Part shown: positions 12,447 to 23,991 of the stretch, in pieces
Layout: each line of letters begins with the position of its first letter
Position numbering within the stretch: position 1 is the stretch's first letter
Assembly: GCF_000204055.1 (NCBI RefSeq)
Contig: NW_006768812.1
Location: 1 to 64,000 of the forward strand
Length of the DNA stretch: 64,000 nucleotides
Direction: 5' to 3'
Source: Melampsora larici-populina 98AG31
Taxonomy: Eukaryota; Basidiomycota; Pucciniomycetes; Pucciniales; Melampsoraceae
Notes under the pieces: model-generated
The model's input: the letters and a program-made list of their open reading frames with translations, nothing else
Told to the model about the DNA's origin: nothing
The model's database searches: none
Translations under genes and position numbers: made by a program

Positions 12447-14525
12447 TTGAAAATTTGAGAAATATAAGATTGGTGGTGTGTTGAGAAATGATGGTGGTTT
12501 TAGGAGAATGCATGAGAATATTACAGATGGTGAAATATCTTTTGAAATTGTTTTCTTGGTTCCAAGACCTTTCAATAGCAACAAGAATTCATTAAAGCCT
12601 GATGAATTCTAGTAAGATGCAATATTGAGCATACCTGAACTTTGTTTTTTTGGAATATTTACCATAGGTAAGTATATTGTTTTTTTCCCATTTATTGAGT
12701 TTTTGATCTTTGTTTACTTGGAATGTGTTATGGGGTCCGGGAGAAATGTTACAAAGAATCTGATAGGCAAGTTAATAAGACGGTTTGTAGACTCATCAAT
12801 GCAAAATGGTGTTGGAACTGATTTAAACATGTCAGTCAGTTTTGAAATGTTTTGAAAGATCTTGATCTTGATAAAAAAAATCAAAAATTCAAAAAAATGA
12901 AAGAAATGAAAAATATAAATATTTGAATGATGTTTTTAAAACACATATATCTGCATTTTCAATCAAGTGTATAAACATTTTATGATATGTGTTTCTATCA
13001 ATCACTTCTTCAAACTAATACAAGTCCAGTCATTTTGTTATATGTTGAACATTGAGAGAAAATGAATAAGTTCAAACGTTGATTTTTAACCAAAGTGGAT
13101 CTGAACACAGCAAAGACTGTTTTGTTTTCTGAAGTCTAACTTATATTGAATTAGTAGTATGAACATGTTTGTTTGAAAAACTTTACATTTAAACTTTTTT
13201 GCAGCTTATGGATATCTTGGAAATAAAAATTGATGGGTAGTAAGTGAGATGAAGTACAAAAATCTCTTCTACATCTTAGCATAACTTTACTTGCAACAAC
13301 TAGACACACACATTGATATGATATGTGTGTCTGTGAAGCCTTGTGAGTATGTGTTTGGGAATCTTGAAGCTTCTGAAATTCGCTTTTTTCCTTGAAACAA
13401 GAGGTTTGATTTTAAACTAGCCATGCCTGGAGTGGGGATGGTTTTGATCTCAGAAAATATAAGAGAGATGGTAGATACCATGATGTCTTCATGTGATATC
13501 AAACACTCCAACTTTGAGCTTGCTAGTCAACAGTTTATTAAGAAAAAACAGATTATATATCTGTTTTAGACATCGTTTTTGTGACCTCTCAGCAAACTTA
13601 ATCTCATAAACTGCTGCAAGTGAATATAAATGCCCCATGATAAAATACCCACCACCAGGGTATGGTCCTGGATACATCCTGTATGTGTTACATACCACCT
13701 CTTTGAGAAGGTTGGACGCACATAATTAGACACCAGTTATAGTCCCAGTAAACCCTTGATTTACTCACAACTGACTCCTTTTGGGCGACAGAGCCAGAGA
13801 TTCATTGGAGCTGTGTGGAGGAAGTGCTCAACAAATCATTGAGATCACTCAATTGTGATTGACCTCATCTTATTGTGACATGGATTTGTGGATTGTTTTC
13901 AGAAGGTGGCCTGTTTTGGACTATTTAGATTTTCATATATCTTGCCAAATTGCAGCACGGTGTGCAAAGATTTTGTGATTTTGTGCAATTGAGGGAATAC
14001 AGACTTACTCCTATGTTGTATTGGAAATTATAGATAATCAAGTCTGGTTAATTTGCATACCACAGTGGTGATGCTCTTAAGTCATTGAACCCTTTTGATA
14101 CATATGTAAATATGTAAATTAGCTATGTAGGTGATGTACATTGTGCTGTGTGGGGGGGGGGCTGGGCCACAGGTTTCCTAATTGGGTAGGCAATCTGCTT
14201 GGTTGGGTGCGGGGGCAGGTGGAAGGAAAAAGAAAATCCTATGAAAAAGAAGTATTAATCATGATTCTATGTGACCTGATACTAAAACTTGAAAACGTGA
14301 GGATGGGATGAAAATAATTTGGAGAGGATGAGGATATAAAGTTTCTGCTTTCCAAATCATTTGGGGGAATGTTGTGGTACATAGGGTCCGGTACTATACC
14401 TTGAGTCCCGGGTCGACCTATTTGTGCTCACGGTTCATCCCATCTTTTCATGGAATTAAACAGGTGCACCTCTGGACACTCGTCACATTCCTTTAAACTT
14501 CTGGTCATCTCCTTTCAAGATTCTG
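12447..14525. other. Gene-poor stretch between tandem repeat and Harbinger locus
   Basis: Mostly non-coding and AT-rich, with a G-run near 14150. The only coding-like signal is the minus-strand relic at 13287-13698, listed separately. An open frame at 12625-12855 has no recognisable features. Confidence 0.4.
13287..13698 (-). pseudogene. Possible glycosyltransferase (GT31-like) relic
   Basis: Two overlapping minus-strand frames read in sequence. 13698-13489 contains MYPGPYPGGGYFIMGHLYSL, and 13511-13287 contains SHEDIMVSTI. Order and spacing recall the GGGY and ED motifs of beta-1,3-galactosyltransferase-like proteins (GT31). The two pieces are in different frames and no upstream exons were found, so this would be a decayed fragment. 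The family call is weak. Confidence 0.25.
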
Positions 14526-14747
14526 ATGAGTTACTCTGATCGTACGATATTGACTTGCTATGATAACATTATTTGGATCAGGTTTGACTTGCAATCAAAG
14601 ATCAAATATGCTGGACAGATTGACCTAACATACATAATGTTTCTTGGCTCTGATGAATGCGAAAGGTCCAGATCCCAAACGTTCAAAGTACACAGGTATG
14701 AAAATTCACGTTCTGGCAACTGGTTGGATGCGTGTTGGAATATAGAA
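14526..14747. repeat. Inverted-duplication arm A, part left of the Harbinger insertion
   Basis: This stretch continues, after removal of 14748-23991 and one target copy, into 23992 onward. The joined sequence matches the reverse complement of about 28.98-28.75 kb over several hundred bases with many substitutions (shared blocks include AAGATCAAATATG, ATGCGAAAG and CTGGTTGGATG). It is the pre-insertion flank of the Harbinger element. Confidence 0.7.
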
Positions 14748-14952
14748 GGTGGTGTCAAACTAGGAAAAGTTGAAGTTTTCAAAATAAAAATTTTGAACCG
14801 TGTAATTAAATACATGTGATACAGTTTCAACTGTGTATTTACAGTTTCAACTTTGTATGTATTTGGAGGGTGGCCTCCCTCGGGCTTCACCATTTGTGAA
14901 GAAACAAAAAAGGGCTGATGCCCCCATCCTTAATAAATCAACACCTACACCG
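14748..14952. repeat. Left terminal inverted repeat of the Harbinger element
   Basis: Matches the complement of 23793-23991 almost perfectly. It includes a GGAGGGTGGCCTCCCTCGGG block and AAGGGCTGATGCCCCCATCC. High identity between the ends means the element was mobile fairly recently or that the ends were homogenised. Confidence 0.9.
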
Positions 14953-14988
14953 GGAAATGCGCCAGCAACCACCTCTCCTCAATGTGAT

Positions 14989-16623
14989 ATGCCTCGAATC
15001 ACTCGTCGCCAAACCGTTGTATGAGAAATTCGCACCGCCCTGGATGCTCTTGACGATAATGATCCAACGATTACATTCCCCCTCCGGTCCAGCCTATCAA
15101 CATTTTCTCATGCGATGGCGGGGTCTTCGATTGCACAACTGGCTGTCTGCTTACATATCAAATCATCTCGTGTTCTCACAGTCTCCTGCATCATAATGAC
15201 TGTTTTCAGCTTAGCAATGCAATGGCTAGAAAACACATTTAATGATTCAGACAACCAGCTCGTATTTCTTTTTCAACTCTGGCATCAAGAAGAAGTTGAA
15301 GACTTACTCGGTCAGCTACACGCCGCTCAAACCCAACGCTATCTAGTACCACGAGGGCCACCTGCACGAGGACCACCCGATGGACGCTTTGCCCTCCTCT
15401 TCAATGAGCGAAGCTCCGTGTTTAGGCACCTGGTTAGTATTTCTTCGGTATCTCAAACTCGGGTCTTGATGATTGATGTGATCAAAGTCATATGTTGATT
15501 TCTTAGGCAAGGATGCAAAAGGAAACTTTTGTGAAGTTACTTCACATGATTGGCGGGCATCACATCTTTCAGAACAGATCTCCCAGCTCGCCACAGGCCC
15601 CACCTGAGTGGCAACTCTTGGTCGCTCTGGCGTATCTCGGGTTGACTGGAAATGGTGCTAGTCCTAGGATGCTTGCCCTGGGTTTTGGTATATCAGGTAA
15701 GTAAATTTTACTTTCCATTCCCTTTGTCCAACGGCAATTGCTAACCTCACTTCTCAATTCTCGTAGAAGGTAGTATTTATAGTTATACAACTCGATGTGT
15801 TATAGCAATCCTTTCGTTGAAGGATCGCTTTTATCGATGGCCCGACCAGACAGAACACAGCAAAATCAAAAAGGCGTTTGGGCGGCATAGTTTTTTTAAA
15901 GGATGTGTTGGTGTCATAGATGGGACACTGGTTACTCTTGCTACAGGTCCTGAGAAAAACATTGAGGATTACCGAACTCGAAAATCAACGTATGCATTGA
16001 ATTCAATGCTTGTTTGTGATCATCGCAAACGGATCATCTACGCGACTCATGGGTGGTGCGGAAGTGCCCATGACTCACGAGTTTTTCGTAATTCAAAGGC
16101 AAGTGTATTCAACTCAATCATGTACACCATTAAGGCTGATGAATCTCTTTCTGAACAGCTCTCAAGGAGCCCTCAACATTTCTTCGGCGAAGGTGAATAT
16201 CTGCTGGGCGATTCAGGTTACCCTTCAAGGAAAAATTTAGTTTCAAATTTCAAAAAGCCTTGACATATACCCCTTCCAGCAGCCCAAAACCACTTCAACA
16301 ATGCGCTCAGCAAACTTCGATATGTGATTGAGCACACAATCTTACTGTGGAAGGCTCGGTGGCAGTTTGTGAGACAGTGTCGAGTGGTACTGAAAGGTGT
16401 TCAATCAGCAAAGCGACTTAACTATTTTTTGAGTGCCACAGTAGTTCTACACAACTTCCTGATCGATGTCCAAGATTCTCAAATCCTTCAAGATTTAGGA
16501 CACGATGGTTTTGATTTTGATGAAGGTGATGATGGCGGATCCGAAGCTATTGATGATGATGTCATAGAATCAGATGACACTCGTGCAGCTCTATTCACTC
16601 AATTCCAACAATTGTATCATTAG
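14989..16623 (+). pseudogene. Harbinger DDE transposase with two in-frame stops
   Basis: Three exons (14989-15432, 15507-15696, 15767-16623) give 497 codons in a consistent phase. Catalytic residues of the DDE nuclease are visible: the first Asp in GVIDGT (about 15920), the second in LLGDSGYP (about 16207), and Glu in YVIEHTI (about 16330). The acidic C-terminus ends in TRAALFTQFQQLYH. Two stops break the frame: TGA at 15022-15024 (codon 12) and TGA at 16261-16263, between the second Asp and the Glu. The first could be a CGA-to-TGA transition. The family normally cuts and pastes the element with its Myb-like partner; this copy should be inactive unless readthrough occurs. Confidence 0.85.
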
Positions 16624-17121
16624 TTGTTATTAATTGTAATTACATATCAATGAAAAGAAATCAATGATTTTGTTCGCTTTTTCATCCTTGGTTGTGGATC
16701 GATGTCACTATCTACCTGGTGAAGTAACTCGAACAGAGTTACTCATATTTGCTAAATAAGCGATCGATTTTGAAATCATTTGGTTTTCAACATCAAAACA
16801 TGATCGATTATAAATGCAAGGTTTTATATTTGAGCGTAGCATTGGTAATTTCATTACTTCATTTTTGAGAGATGATACAATCATGTTTTTGCTGGTATTT
16901 GAGACCCACAAATCCAACCTTATCACGAGAAAAAAGGAGAGGTACAACCATCAAAGCACACAGGATAAAATTTTTCATAACATCATATTTCAGTAGTCAT
17001 AGAATCGATCGTTTAAGGATAATCGAATACGTTTATATTGAAAGGAAAATACTCGTTAGCAAATTTTTGATTTTGCTTAGAAGTCGGGGATTGTACATGA
17101 CAAGCTGACAAGCTCCTCGGC
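16624..17121. other. Convergent spacer between the two Harbinger genes
   Basis: AT-rich 3' region shared by the transposase and the partner gene, which converge here. No further gene seen. Confidence 0.5.
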
Positions 17122-17833
17122 TCAATCACTATCACTGTCGTTGCTGTCATAATCCATTAAAGCATCTAAATCAGGTCCAGACTCTGACCGATGTTCAAAA
17201 AAGTCACAGATCAATCAGTGATCTCAATCCGATTCAAGACAAAGGTTGACTTACTTTGTTTTTGGTTTTCAATCAGACGCTCTGCCAAGTTGGTAGCTTC
17301 TGTGGAGGACATTCCCGTCTCCATCAATTCACGTATAGTCTTAGTAGTTAGCTCAAGATCACGATAATTATTCTCAGATTTCTGCTTGTGAATTAACAAC
17401 TGAAGCTCCCACTTCTCACGGCGCAACTGCATCTTCTCGCGCTTCTTGGCGATTTTGTCACGTGGTGGGGTTTGGGGTTTGCCAAATTCGTGATGGCAGA
17501 TGAGATAGTTTTCATTGAACTAGACATCTCTTGGCCAATCTTAAGTGTTCCAATAGCCGTCTTGGAATGAGCTTGAATAGCTTGTTCGCGTTGTTCATAA
17601 TTTTCATCCGCCTTTTCACGTGCTTCAGATGTGTTGATCTTGAGTACAGACTTGCTTGGCGATTGAGCCCTAAAGCCAATTGATTTTAAAAAAGAGCCTG
17701 ATGGCCGTCGCTTTTTGACTATAACGTCGCTGTGTGAATCGAAGGAATCTTCTTTGATGCTATCGGTAGACTCGCGGCGATGCTTTCGGGATTGGGTGAC
17801 TTTTGGTTGATCTGCATTTTGGATGGCCGCCAT

Positions 17834-17875
17834 CACAAGAACCGCCAGATCCCCCCTCGACGTCCAGGGGGGTCA
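17834..17875. repeat. Left end of the nested element, with hairpin tip
   Basis: 31 bp match the right end inverted with one mismatch. The following palindrome CCCCCCTCGACGTCCAGGGG can fold into a stable stem. Confidence 0.85.
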
Positions 17876-18239
17876 GAGTCTTGCAGTTGTCTCCAGCCTG
17901 CATCGCAATTGATTTCCATCTGAGCAGCTCAGATATGCATGGTTTCACCACCTTAGCACAATAAGTCCCAATGAACAGCCCTGCACGTTCAGCCAATCCT
18001 CTAAACTTTAGGGAACATAAGGATATTGAGAGGCCCAAGAGTCAAGACTGAGTCTCAGATGCTGAGACCCAGACATCTCACAATATGACACACACATAAC
18101 ACTTGTGTCACACCTTTAATGTCACCCAATTCATACACATCCATTATCTAATCGTACCAAATCCTGATGAACCGCGAAAAAAATTCCCTGTTTCTCCTCA
18201 TTTGATACATCTTAAATACGGTTCGGTGATCCATCTAAC

Positions 18240-18535
18240 AATCTGAATCACGCTACCATCACATATTTAATCAATGGTAAAGTGGTGCTTTTGAGACCTG
18301 GGAAGTCGGAAGCAGATGAAGTCAAGTACGACTTCCAGATCTTGGCGGATCACATCAAATCTCATTGGGCAGGACGACAGTCGGATCCAAATAAAAACAC
18401 ATTCGTCAATTTGCTTGGGGGATGGGATGGTAAAAAGATTTGGGTTTGTTGAATGCATCAAGGACCGAAGACAACTCGCAAATCATTCGACTTTGCAATG
18501 TTTTGAATTACTGCAAACGTAAGTTGAACAAATCC
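18240..18535 (+). pseudogene. Unidentified coding fragment in the nested element
   Basis: A plus-strand frame reads VVLLRPGKSEADEVKYDFQI, then a Trp-rich stretch ending LLGGWDGKKIWV before a stop at about 18449. It looks like the inside of a cellular gene (even hydrophobic spacing, no low complexity), but I do not recognise it. It lies before the SMC4 fragment in the same orientation and may be a second captured piece. Confidence 0.35.
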
Positions 18536-18734
18536 CACCGACTCTCTTAGTGCATCCTGTGATCAAAAGCTAGTCATCTTTTCATGCATCACATCTTTTG
18601 ATTCCATTCAACTCGCACTGAAATGCCCGAAGCAATTTGTTTTGCGACTTACTATTCATCACTCGTTTACTTTTCTCATTCACTCGAGGTTCTATTACAT
18701 GCGGTTTTGAAAGACAAAGCGGATTCAAACCCGG

Positions 18735-20780
18735 TTGATACTAAATCAAAATTCGAAAGATCAAGTTCAAGAAGTAAAAAATCGAAGTAAAAATGATGAG
18801 ACTGGCGAAAATGACGCGGCCGAGGTTCTAGAAGAACCTTCATCCAAGAAAGCCCGTAATTTAGAAAACTCTGATGACCCTGACCCAGTTAGTAATGATC
18901 CATCTACAGATGCGTGCTGCAACACCACCACCACCTCCTCCGATAGCTAGACCACCACCTTTACCACCAATGAAGATGAGTTTGGATACAATTACACGTG
19001 TAGGTGAACCAAGATTGGTGATTCATCAAATCGTATTAAAATCTTCAAAAGTTATGCTGGGAGACAAGTCATTGGACCATTTCATAAAGTTTGTGAATTT
19101 GTGATTTATATTTGATCAGGAATTGGGATAATCTGACTCACTAGTGTGGATTTTACCTTGTGTTTAGGCTTTTTCTGCTATTGTTGGACTCAACGGATCC
19201 GGTAAATCTAAGACTATCAACGTGTTATGCTTTGTCTTTGGATTCAAAGCTAATAAGATGAGACAAGGAAAACGTTGAGTGCAATCTANNNNNNNNNNNN
19301 NNNNNNNNNNNNNNNNNNNNNNNNNNNNNNNNNNNNNNNNNNNNNNNNNNNNNNNNNNNNNNNNNNNNNNNNNNNNNNNNNNNNNNNNNNNNNNNNNNNN
19401 NNNNNNNNNNNNNNNNNNNNNNNNNNNNNNNNNNNNNNNNNNNNNNNNNNNNNNNNNNNNNNNNNNNNNNNNNNNNNNNNNNNNNNNNNNNNNNNNNNNN
19501 NNNNNNNNNNNNNNNNNNNNNNNNNNNNNNNNNNNNNNNNNNNNNNNNNNNNNNNNNNNNNNNNNNNNNNNNNNNNNNNNNNNNNNNNNNNNNNNNNNNN
19601 NNNNNNNNNNNNNNNNNNNNNNNNNNNNNNNNNNNNNNNNNNNNNNNNNNNNNNNNNNNNNNNNNNNNNNNNNNNNNNNNNNNNNNNNNNNNNNNNNNNN
19701 NNNNNNNNNNNNNNNNNNNNNNNNNNNNNNNNNNNNNNNNNNNNNNNNNNNNNNNNNNNNNNNNNNNNNNNNNNNNNNNNNNNNNNNNNNNNNTCCCAAA
19801 GCTAATAAGATGAGACAAGGAAAACGTTGAGTGCAATCTACACCTGCATATGAATCTATCAACAGATCAAGATGGTCATTGAATTCCACTCATCGGAATC
19901 TATTCATTTCGATCCTTAGTTTCAGAACTGATTCATAATTGTTTGGCCTCTCCGAGTGGCGGATTTGAATCATGTTCAGTTGAAGTTTGGTTTCGAAATA
20001 TTATTGATCGGGTAGGCTTGAAAGTGTAATCAACTAGTGGTGTAGAAAGAAGTTTTAATTGATGATGCGCCCGTTTTTTTAAACACTTTGTTGCAATAAG
20101 AAGGAGCAGATGACTATACTGTTGTTCCAAACTCTGCATTGGTTGTGGCTTGTACTGCAACACGGTCTAATCACTCAAAATATACAATAAAGTCAGTACA
20201 CAAGCTTTAAGATGATAACTTATACTTGACTGATTTGTGAGTTCCAATCTAAAACACAGTGGACTTTCAAATTTCACCGAGGTAACGACTATGTTGAAAG
20301 ACAAGGGAATCGACCTCGACCACAAACATTTCTTGATACTACAAGGTGAAGTGGAATCCATTGCACAAATGAAACCAAAGGCAGTCACAGAGCATGAAGA
20401 AGGTTTATTAAAATACCTAGAAGATATCATTGGTACTAATCGATTTCAAGAACCGATCAGTATTGTCGTTACTGAGCTTGAGTCTTTACGTTCATGACGA
20501 GCTCACAAGTTAGAAAGAGAGATCCTTGTAGAACGAGGAAAAAGAGCACTTGAAGCAAGAAAGAAATTAGCCAAAGATCATTTAGCTACAACAAATTTAC
20601 TTATTCAAAGACAAAACAAATTATGGCAACATTATGTATATTGTGCAAAAGAGAATGTAGGATCAATTGAATTATCAGTAGAAGAACATTCAAAAGAGAT
20701 TGAAGAGAATATTCAAAAACAGTTGATCTATTGTACCAGCCACCTCGACCTCAGAATCAATTTTATTGAAGATTTATGAA
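18735..20780 (+). pseudogene. SMC4 (condensin subunit) N-terminal fragment, broken
   Basis: SMC4 is the ATPase core of condensin. Recognisable pieces in order: a Pro-rich leader before GEPRLVIHQIVL (about 19005), the Walker A region AIVGLNGSGKSKTIN (about 19170-19215), FGFKANKMRQGK (about 19240), SVEVWFRNIIDRVG (about 19975), VVPNSALVVACTA (about 20122), the very conserved DHKHFLILQGEVESIAQMKP (about 20318), and a start of the coiled coil ending near 20780. Stops and frame changes occur throughout, an assembly gap lies at 19289-19793, and the hinge and C-terminal ATPase halves are missing. It is a captured, non-functional 5' fragment; the functional gene must lie elsewhere. Confidence 0.85.
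19289..19793. other. Assembly gap (505 N) with duplicated flanks
   Basis: The 44 bases left of the gap (19245-19288) are repeated right of it (19797-19840). This is the pattern of two contig ends that overlap but were not merged, so the true gap may be zero or negative, or a local tandem repeat. Confidence 0.9.
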
Positions 20781-21469
20781 GCACTTAAATAGATGTGTTA
20801 CAGGACTGTATATTTTAATGTGTCAAGGGCTAGAGTTGAGGTATCTAGGATTGAAAAGACTGAGACTGTTTATTGGGTCAGGTATACAATGTTAGATGTA
20901 TCATTTTTGATTGACTCTGGCTGCATTACCTTACTCTTTGTAGTTTACATAGAAAGTGTGTTAGTATCTGTCCTTTGATGTTGAGACTTGAATTGATGCT
21001 TTGAGACAGGCTTAGCACGTAGAAAACCTTTCCGTTCTTTCTGTTTACTTGAGACTCTTAAAACTTGCGAAACATCTTTCCATCCAGCTCTTTCAGCAAT
21101 CAAAGATCCAAAACTTGTTAACGGTCTCTTAACATTATCTTAGATTTAGGTTGATCATTAGGTTCATAATAAGCTGTCGCGATTTAAGGCTAGCGTTATC
21201 AAAGCGTCACTTGTGACAAAAGCTGGGTAATGCCATTGATATCATTTTGATCGTACAACTTGTGATTTTCTTTTTTAACATCAGTATTGTGTTTATTTGA
21301 ACAGAAGAATATGAATTATGAAACTTATTTTGAATCGATGTGTCTCTGATGCAAATCAAAACATAAAGTGTTATAAAGAGACGATGGGGAAAAAGAGAAT
21401 GATTAAGAGGTGAAGCCGTTGTTGGTACAATAATTCTGATAGCATAGGGTCTGATTGATAGCACTGGTG
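20781..21469. other. Non-coding interior of the nested element
   Basis: Between the SMC4 relic and the minus-strand pieces. Only short frames are present; a plus-strand fragment near 21080-21140 (ALSAIKDPKLVNGLL) looks coding-like but is isolated. Confidence 0.3.
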
Positions 21470-21476
21470 CTTCTCT

Positions 21477-22450
21477 TCAGTCGCCTCTTGACTTTTCTGA
21501 ATATGATCGTAATATAGAATCATTCCAAACAGAGACAAGGGTCAGCGAGGTGACGTCCTCAAGACACTGGAATCTAGTAACCTTTTTTGTCATTAACTCA
21601 GCGTGTTTTGCCCTGAGACACTTATCCGTCTCAATATATTCCGCGATTATTCCCTTCATCTTGTCGTCTCTCTCCTGAAGAGTGCTGAGGTCTTTCTCCC
21701 CCTTGGCGATAGCAGCGTGATCGACTTATATGTCCCAAAAAAGCAATCGATAAGGAGGCAGCGGTACAATAACAAGTGAAACAAGCTTACGAGTCCCTAT
21801 GGTGAGCACTTTGGGTTTATGAAAGGAACTCGAACCAATGCTCTGCTCTTGATTCCCGTAATTTGAAAACGAAACATTGAATCGGGTGTCTCCAACAATC
21901 CATGATTTGAACGGACAGCTGTGATCCTCAAGGCGAGATACATTCAAGGAAGATCGCGGAGCAAGCGTGATTGGCTGTTTGATAGGAACACCAGAAGTCA
22001 GCCGCCCCGCAGGATACCGACATGATCCATTTCCAACTCACAATCTGATGGAGAGCTGCCTGAGAACACAAGTACGCTAAAGGTGGATCTGGTCCAACGA
22101 TTAAATTGATGACGTATCCCTCAAAGCCAAAGCTTTGTAGCTGTTGGAATTATCGTGAGATCAAGTAGAACACTGTAAGGATGATAGACAAGATGTCTTG
22201 CATATGATACATACTACATATGGGTTCTTGGAGGTATGTTGACATCTTCCCGCATGAAATGTCAAAGTTCAGTTTTCCAGATAGGCTCATCCAGTTCTCT
22301 GAGCGGAATTGTTGAATGAGGAGTTCAGCCCGAGCTGAGAGCTCAAAGATGGTCAGGCCTCTGATCATGGAATTTTTGCCTAAGCGCTGCCTAAGGCTAG
22401 GACACACAAAGGCGGGTAGGATTGGACACATTTGCAAAACATTTGCAAGG
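21477..22450 (-). pseudogene. Unidentified minus-strand gene pieces in the nested element
   Basis: Coding-like minus-strand segments are 22437-22150 (CPSLRQRLGKNSMIRGLTIF, then a probable intron starting GTATGT), 21947-21726 and 21659-21477 (MKGIIAEYIETDKCLRAKHA). A similar segment near the other end, 18038-17876, reads FRGLAERAGLFIGTYCAKVV. Because they sit near both ends and share one strand, they may be remnants of the element's own transposase. No catalytic motif was recognised. Confidence 0.35.
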
Positions 22451-22454
22451 ATGT

Positions 22455-22496
22455 CAACCCCCCTCGACGTCGAGGGGGGATCTGGCGGTCCTTGTG
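22455..22496. repeat. Right end of the nested element, perfect palindromic tip
   Basis: Contains the perfect 22-bp palindrome with GACGTC at its centre, followed by GATCTGGCGGTCCTTGTG, the complement of the left end. Confidence 0.85.
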
Positions 22497-23792
22497 CATC
22501 AGGTTATCGCGTTGTAGAGGGGCTGGTAGGTTGAATGAATCATCATTGGTATCAGACGGGTCAAAGAGGTCACTAAAATCTGGGTTGTCGATGTTTTGTT
22601 CCACATCTAAGACGTCTTGATTGGCCGTACGGAGCTGGAAAGCATCGCGGATATCATTCTCGTTTACGTCGTCCACGAGGTCTATCTCATCAAAGGGCAT
22701 GGCTGATGGTCGATCACCCATGATTTGGTCCAGTTCGTAGAATGATGGGCATATCCCCTCGATTTGGTCTATATATACAAGATGTGAGCCACAGTATCGG
22801 TTCAAATTCAACAAGATATACATACCGGAGAATGATTTCTCTCCTGAGATTCCAATTAGTCCCCCGCCAGTTTGCTTGGTCCTCTCTAGAGCTTCTCGAT
22901 ACCTATCCTCTAACGAGTGCATCTAAATTTTGAAACTACATTAGTATACACGTTTCGCTACTTCCAATACGATAGTGACAAACTTGTTGAACCACTGAAT
23001 TTCCATCGCGCCCAAAGATTCCATTTTGAATCAAGAATTGCGAGATATCTTCGGCTATCACATTCTTCTTGGAACCCTTTTCGCGCCATCTGTTGTAATT
23101 ACCGGGGATGAGGACCCATTGGATTAAGATATTGCTAGCCGATTCGCCATTCAAATTCTTATGTCTTGCCCAGTGGCGGTGAAAATCGTCTTTTGAGTTG
23201 GTCGGCGTGCAATTAGGAGATTTTAACGTGGCGGTATCCTGCACTGCTGAATTGGTCTTATTGGCCTTTGGCTTGCGTCCTCTTTTACCTTTGACTAGGA
23301 CAGGTGATGGGGACGTATAAGTCGTTGGCTGAGTATTCATGCTACCGGGCTGGTTAGGCGGTGGTTGATTGGGGTAATGAGGCTGATCTTGGACGGCAGA
23401 ATTTCCGTGGGCAATTGCTGATGCAGGGGGAGTGCTGATGTGATGCTTTGAGGGAATCCTCCAAAATTTCCATCTGAAGATCCGTGGAAAATAAAGGGCG
23501 TTTGCGGCATTAGACCAGACATGTGATCAAACGGTTCAAACCCGTGATCAAATTGGGGAAAATGTTGTGGTGGTCCAGTTTGGTGGTCATGAGAGGGAGG
23601 ATCGGGGTTGTAGCCATAAATTGGAGGTAGAGGTTCTGATGGAAAGCATCCCTCAGGGGATGGTACGTAATAGTTCATTAGAGCTCTTTAGCGTTGAGAC
23701 TTGGAAGAGATGGCCATCTATGGAAGTACTTACAAACACGGCCTCAAGAGACCTGTCCCAACGCGCTTTACCCTGCCCCAGTGTTCTGTGTA

Positions 23793-23991
23793 GATGTTGA
23801 TTTATTAAGGATGGGGGCATCAGCCCTTTTTTGTTTCTTCACAAATGGTGAAGCCCGAGGGAGGCCACCCTCCAAATACATACAAAGTTGAAACTGTAAA
23901 TACACAGTTGAAACTGTATCACATGTATTTAATTACACGGTTCAAAATTTTTATTTTGAAAACTTCAACTTTTCCTAGTTTGACACCACCT
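23793..23991. repeat. Right terminal inverted repeat of the Harbinger element
   Basis: Complement of 14748-14952, ending GACACCACCT next to the AGA target copy. Confidence 0.9.

Larger units (their letters stand above)
17834..22496. mobile_element. 4.66-kb CAC-ended element nested in the Harbinger partner gene
   Basis: The ends are inverted: CACAAGAACCGCCAGATCCC at 17834 and the complement of CACAAGGACCGCCAGATCCC at 22496. Each is followed by a GC-rich palindrome, CCCCCCTCGACGTCGAGGGGGG at the right end. A 3-bp duplication (CAT on plus, ATG on minus) flanks it at 17831-17833 and 22497-22499. Removing the element and one copy restores the partner gene's frame exactly (Leu-Met-Ala-Ala). A 3-bp duplication and CAC termini fit CACTA-like elements, but the class is uncertain. 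It carries a broken SMC4 fragment and other gene pieces. Confidence 0.85.
17122..23678 (-). pseudogene. Harbinger Myb/SANT-like partner protein, interrupted by a transposon
   Basis: Reading from 23678, a Pro-rich N-terminus (MNYYVPSPEGCF) leads after an apparent one-base frameshift near 23450 into a KGKRGRKPKANKT basic stretch and a DNA-binding-like domain with ILIQWVLIPGNYNRWREKG (about 23110-23180). Later exons have SLEDRYREALE and acidic DPSDTND segments. The frame stops at the insertion at 22496 and resumes at 17833 (AAIQNADQPKVTQSRKHRR), then a coiled-coil-like KKREKMQLRREKWELQ region, a second frameshift near 17460, and an acidic tail ending at 17122. Such proteins bind Harbinger ends and import the transposase. 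Two frameshifts and the insertion make this a pseudogene. Confidence 0.75.
14748..23991. mobile_element. PIF/Harbinger DNA transposon (decayed, with a nested insertion)
   Basis: The element is bounded by inverted repeats of about 200 bp beginning AGGTGGTGTCAAACTAGG, and by a 3-bp target duplication AGA at 14745-14747 and 23992-23994. It carries the two genes expected of the superfamily: a DDE transposase (plus, 14989-16623) and a Myb/SANT-type partner protein (minus, 17122-23678). Without the nested 4.66-kb insertion it is about 4.58 kb. Both genes have frame defects, so it looks inactive. A paralogous empty site at 28788-28790 confirms the boundaries. Confidence 0.9.

Noticed and set aside
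14526..14819. 97-codon plus-strand frame running into the Harbinger left end
   Set aside because: The tail lies inside the inverted repeat and the front is arm-repeat sequence that is not open in the other copy.
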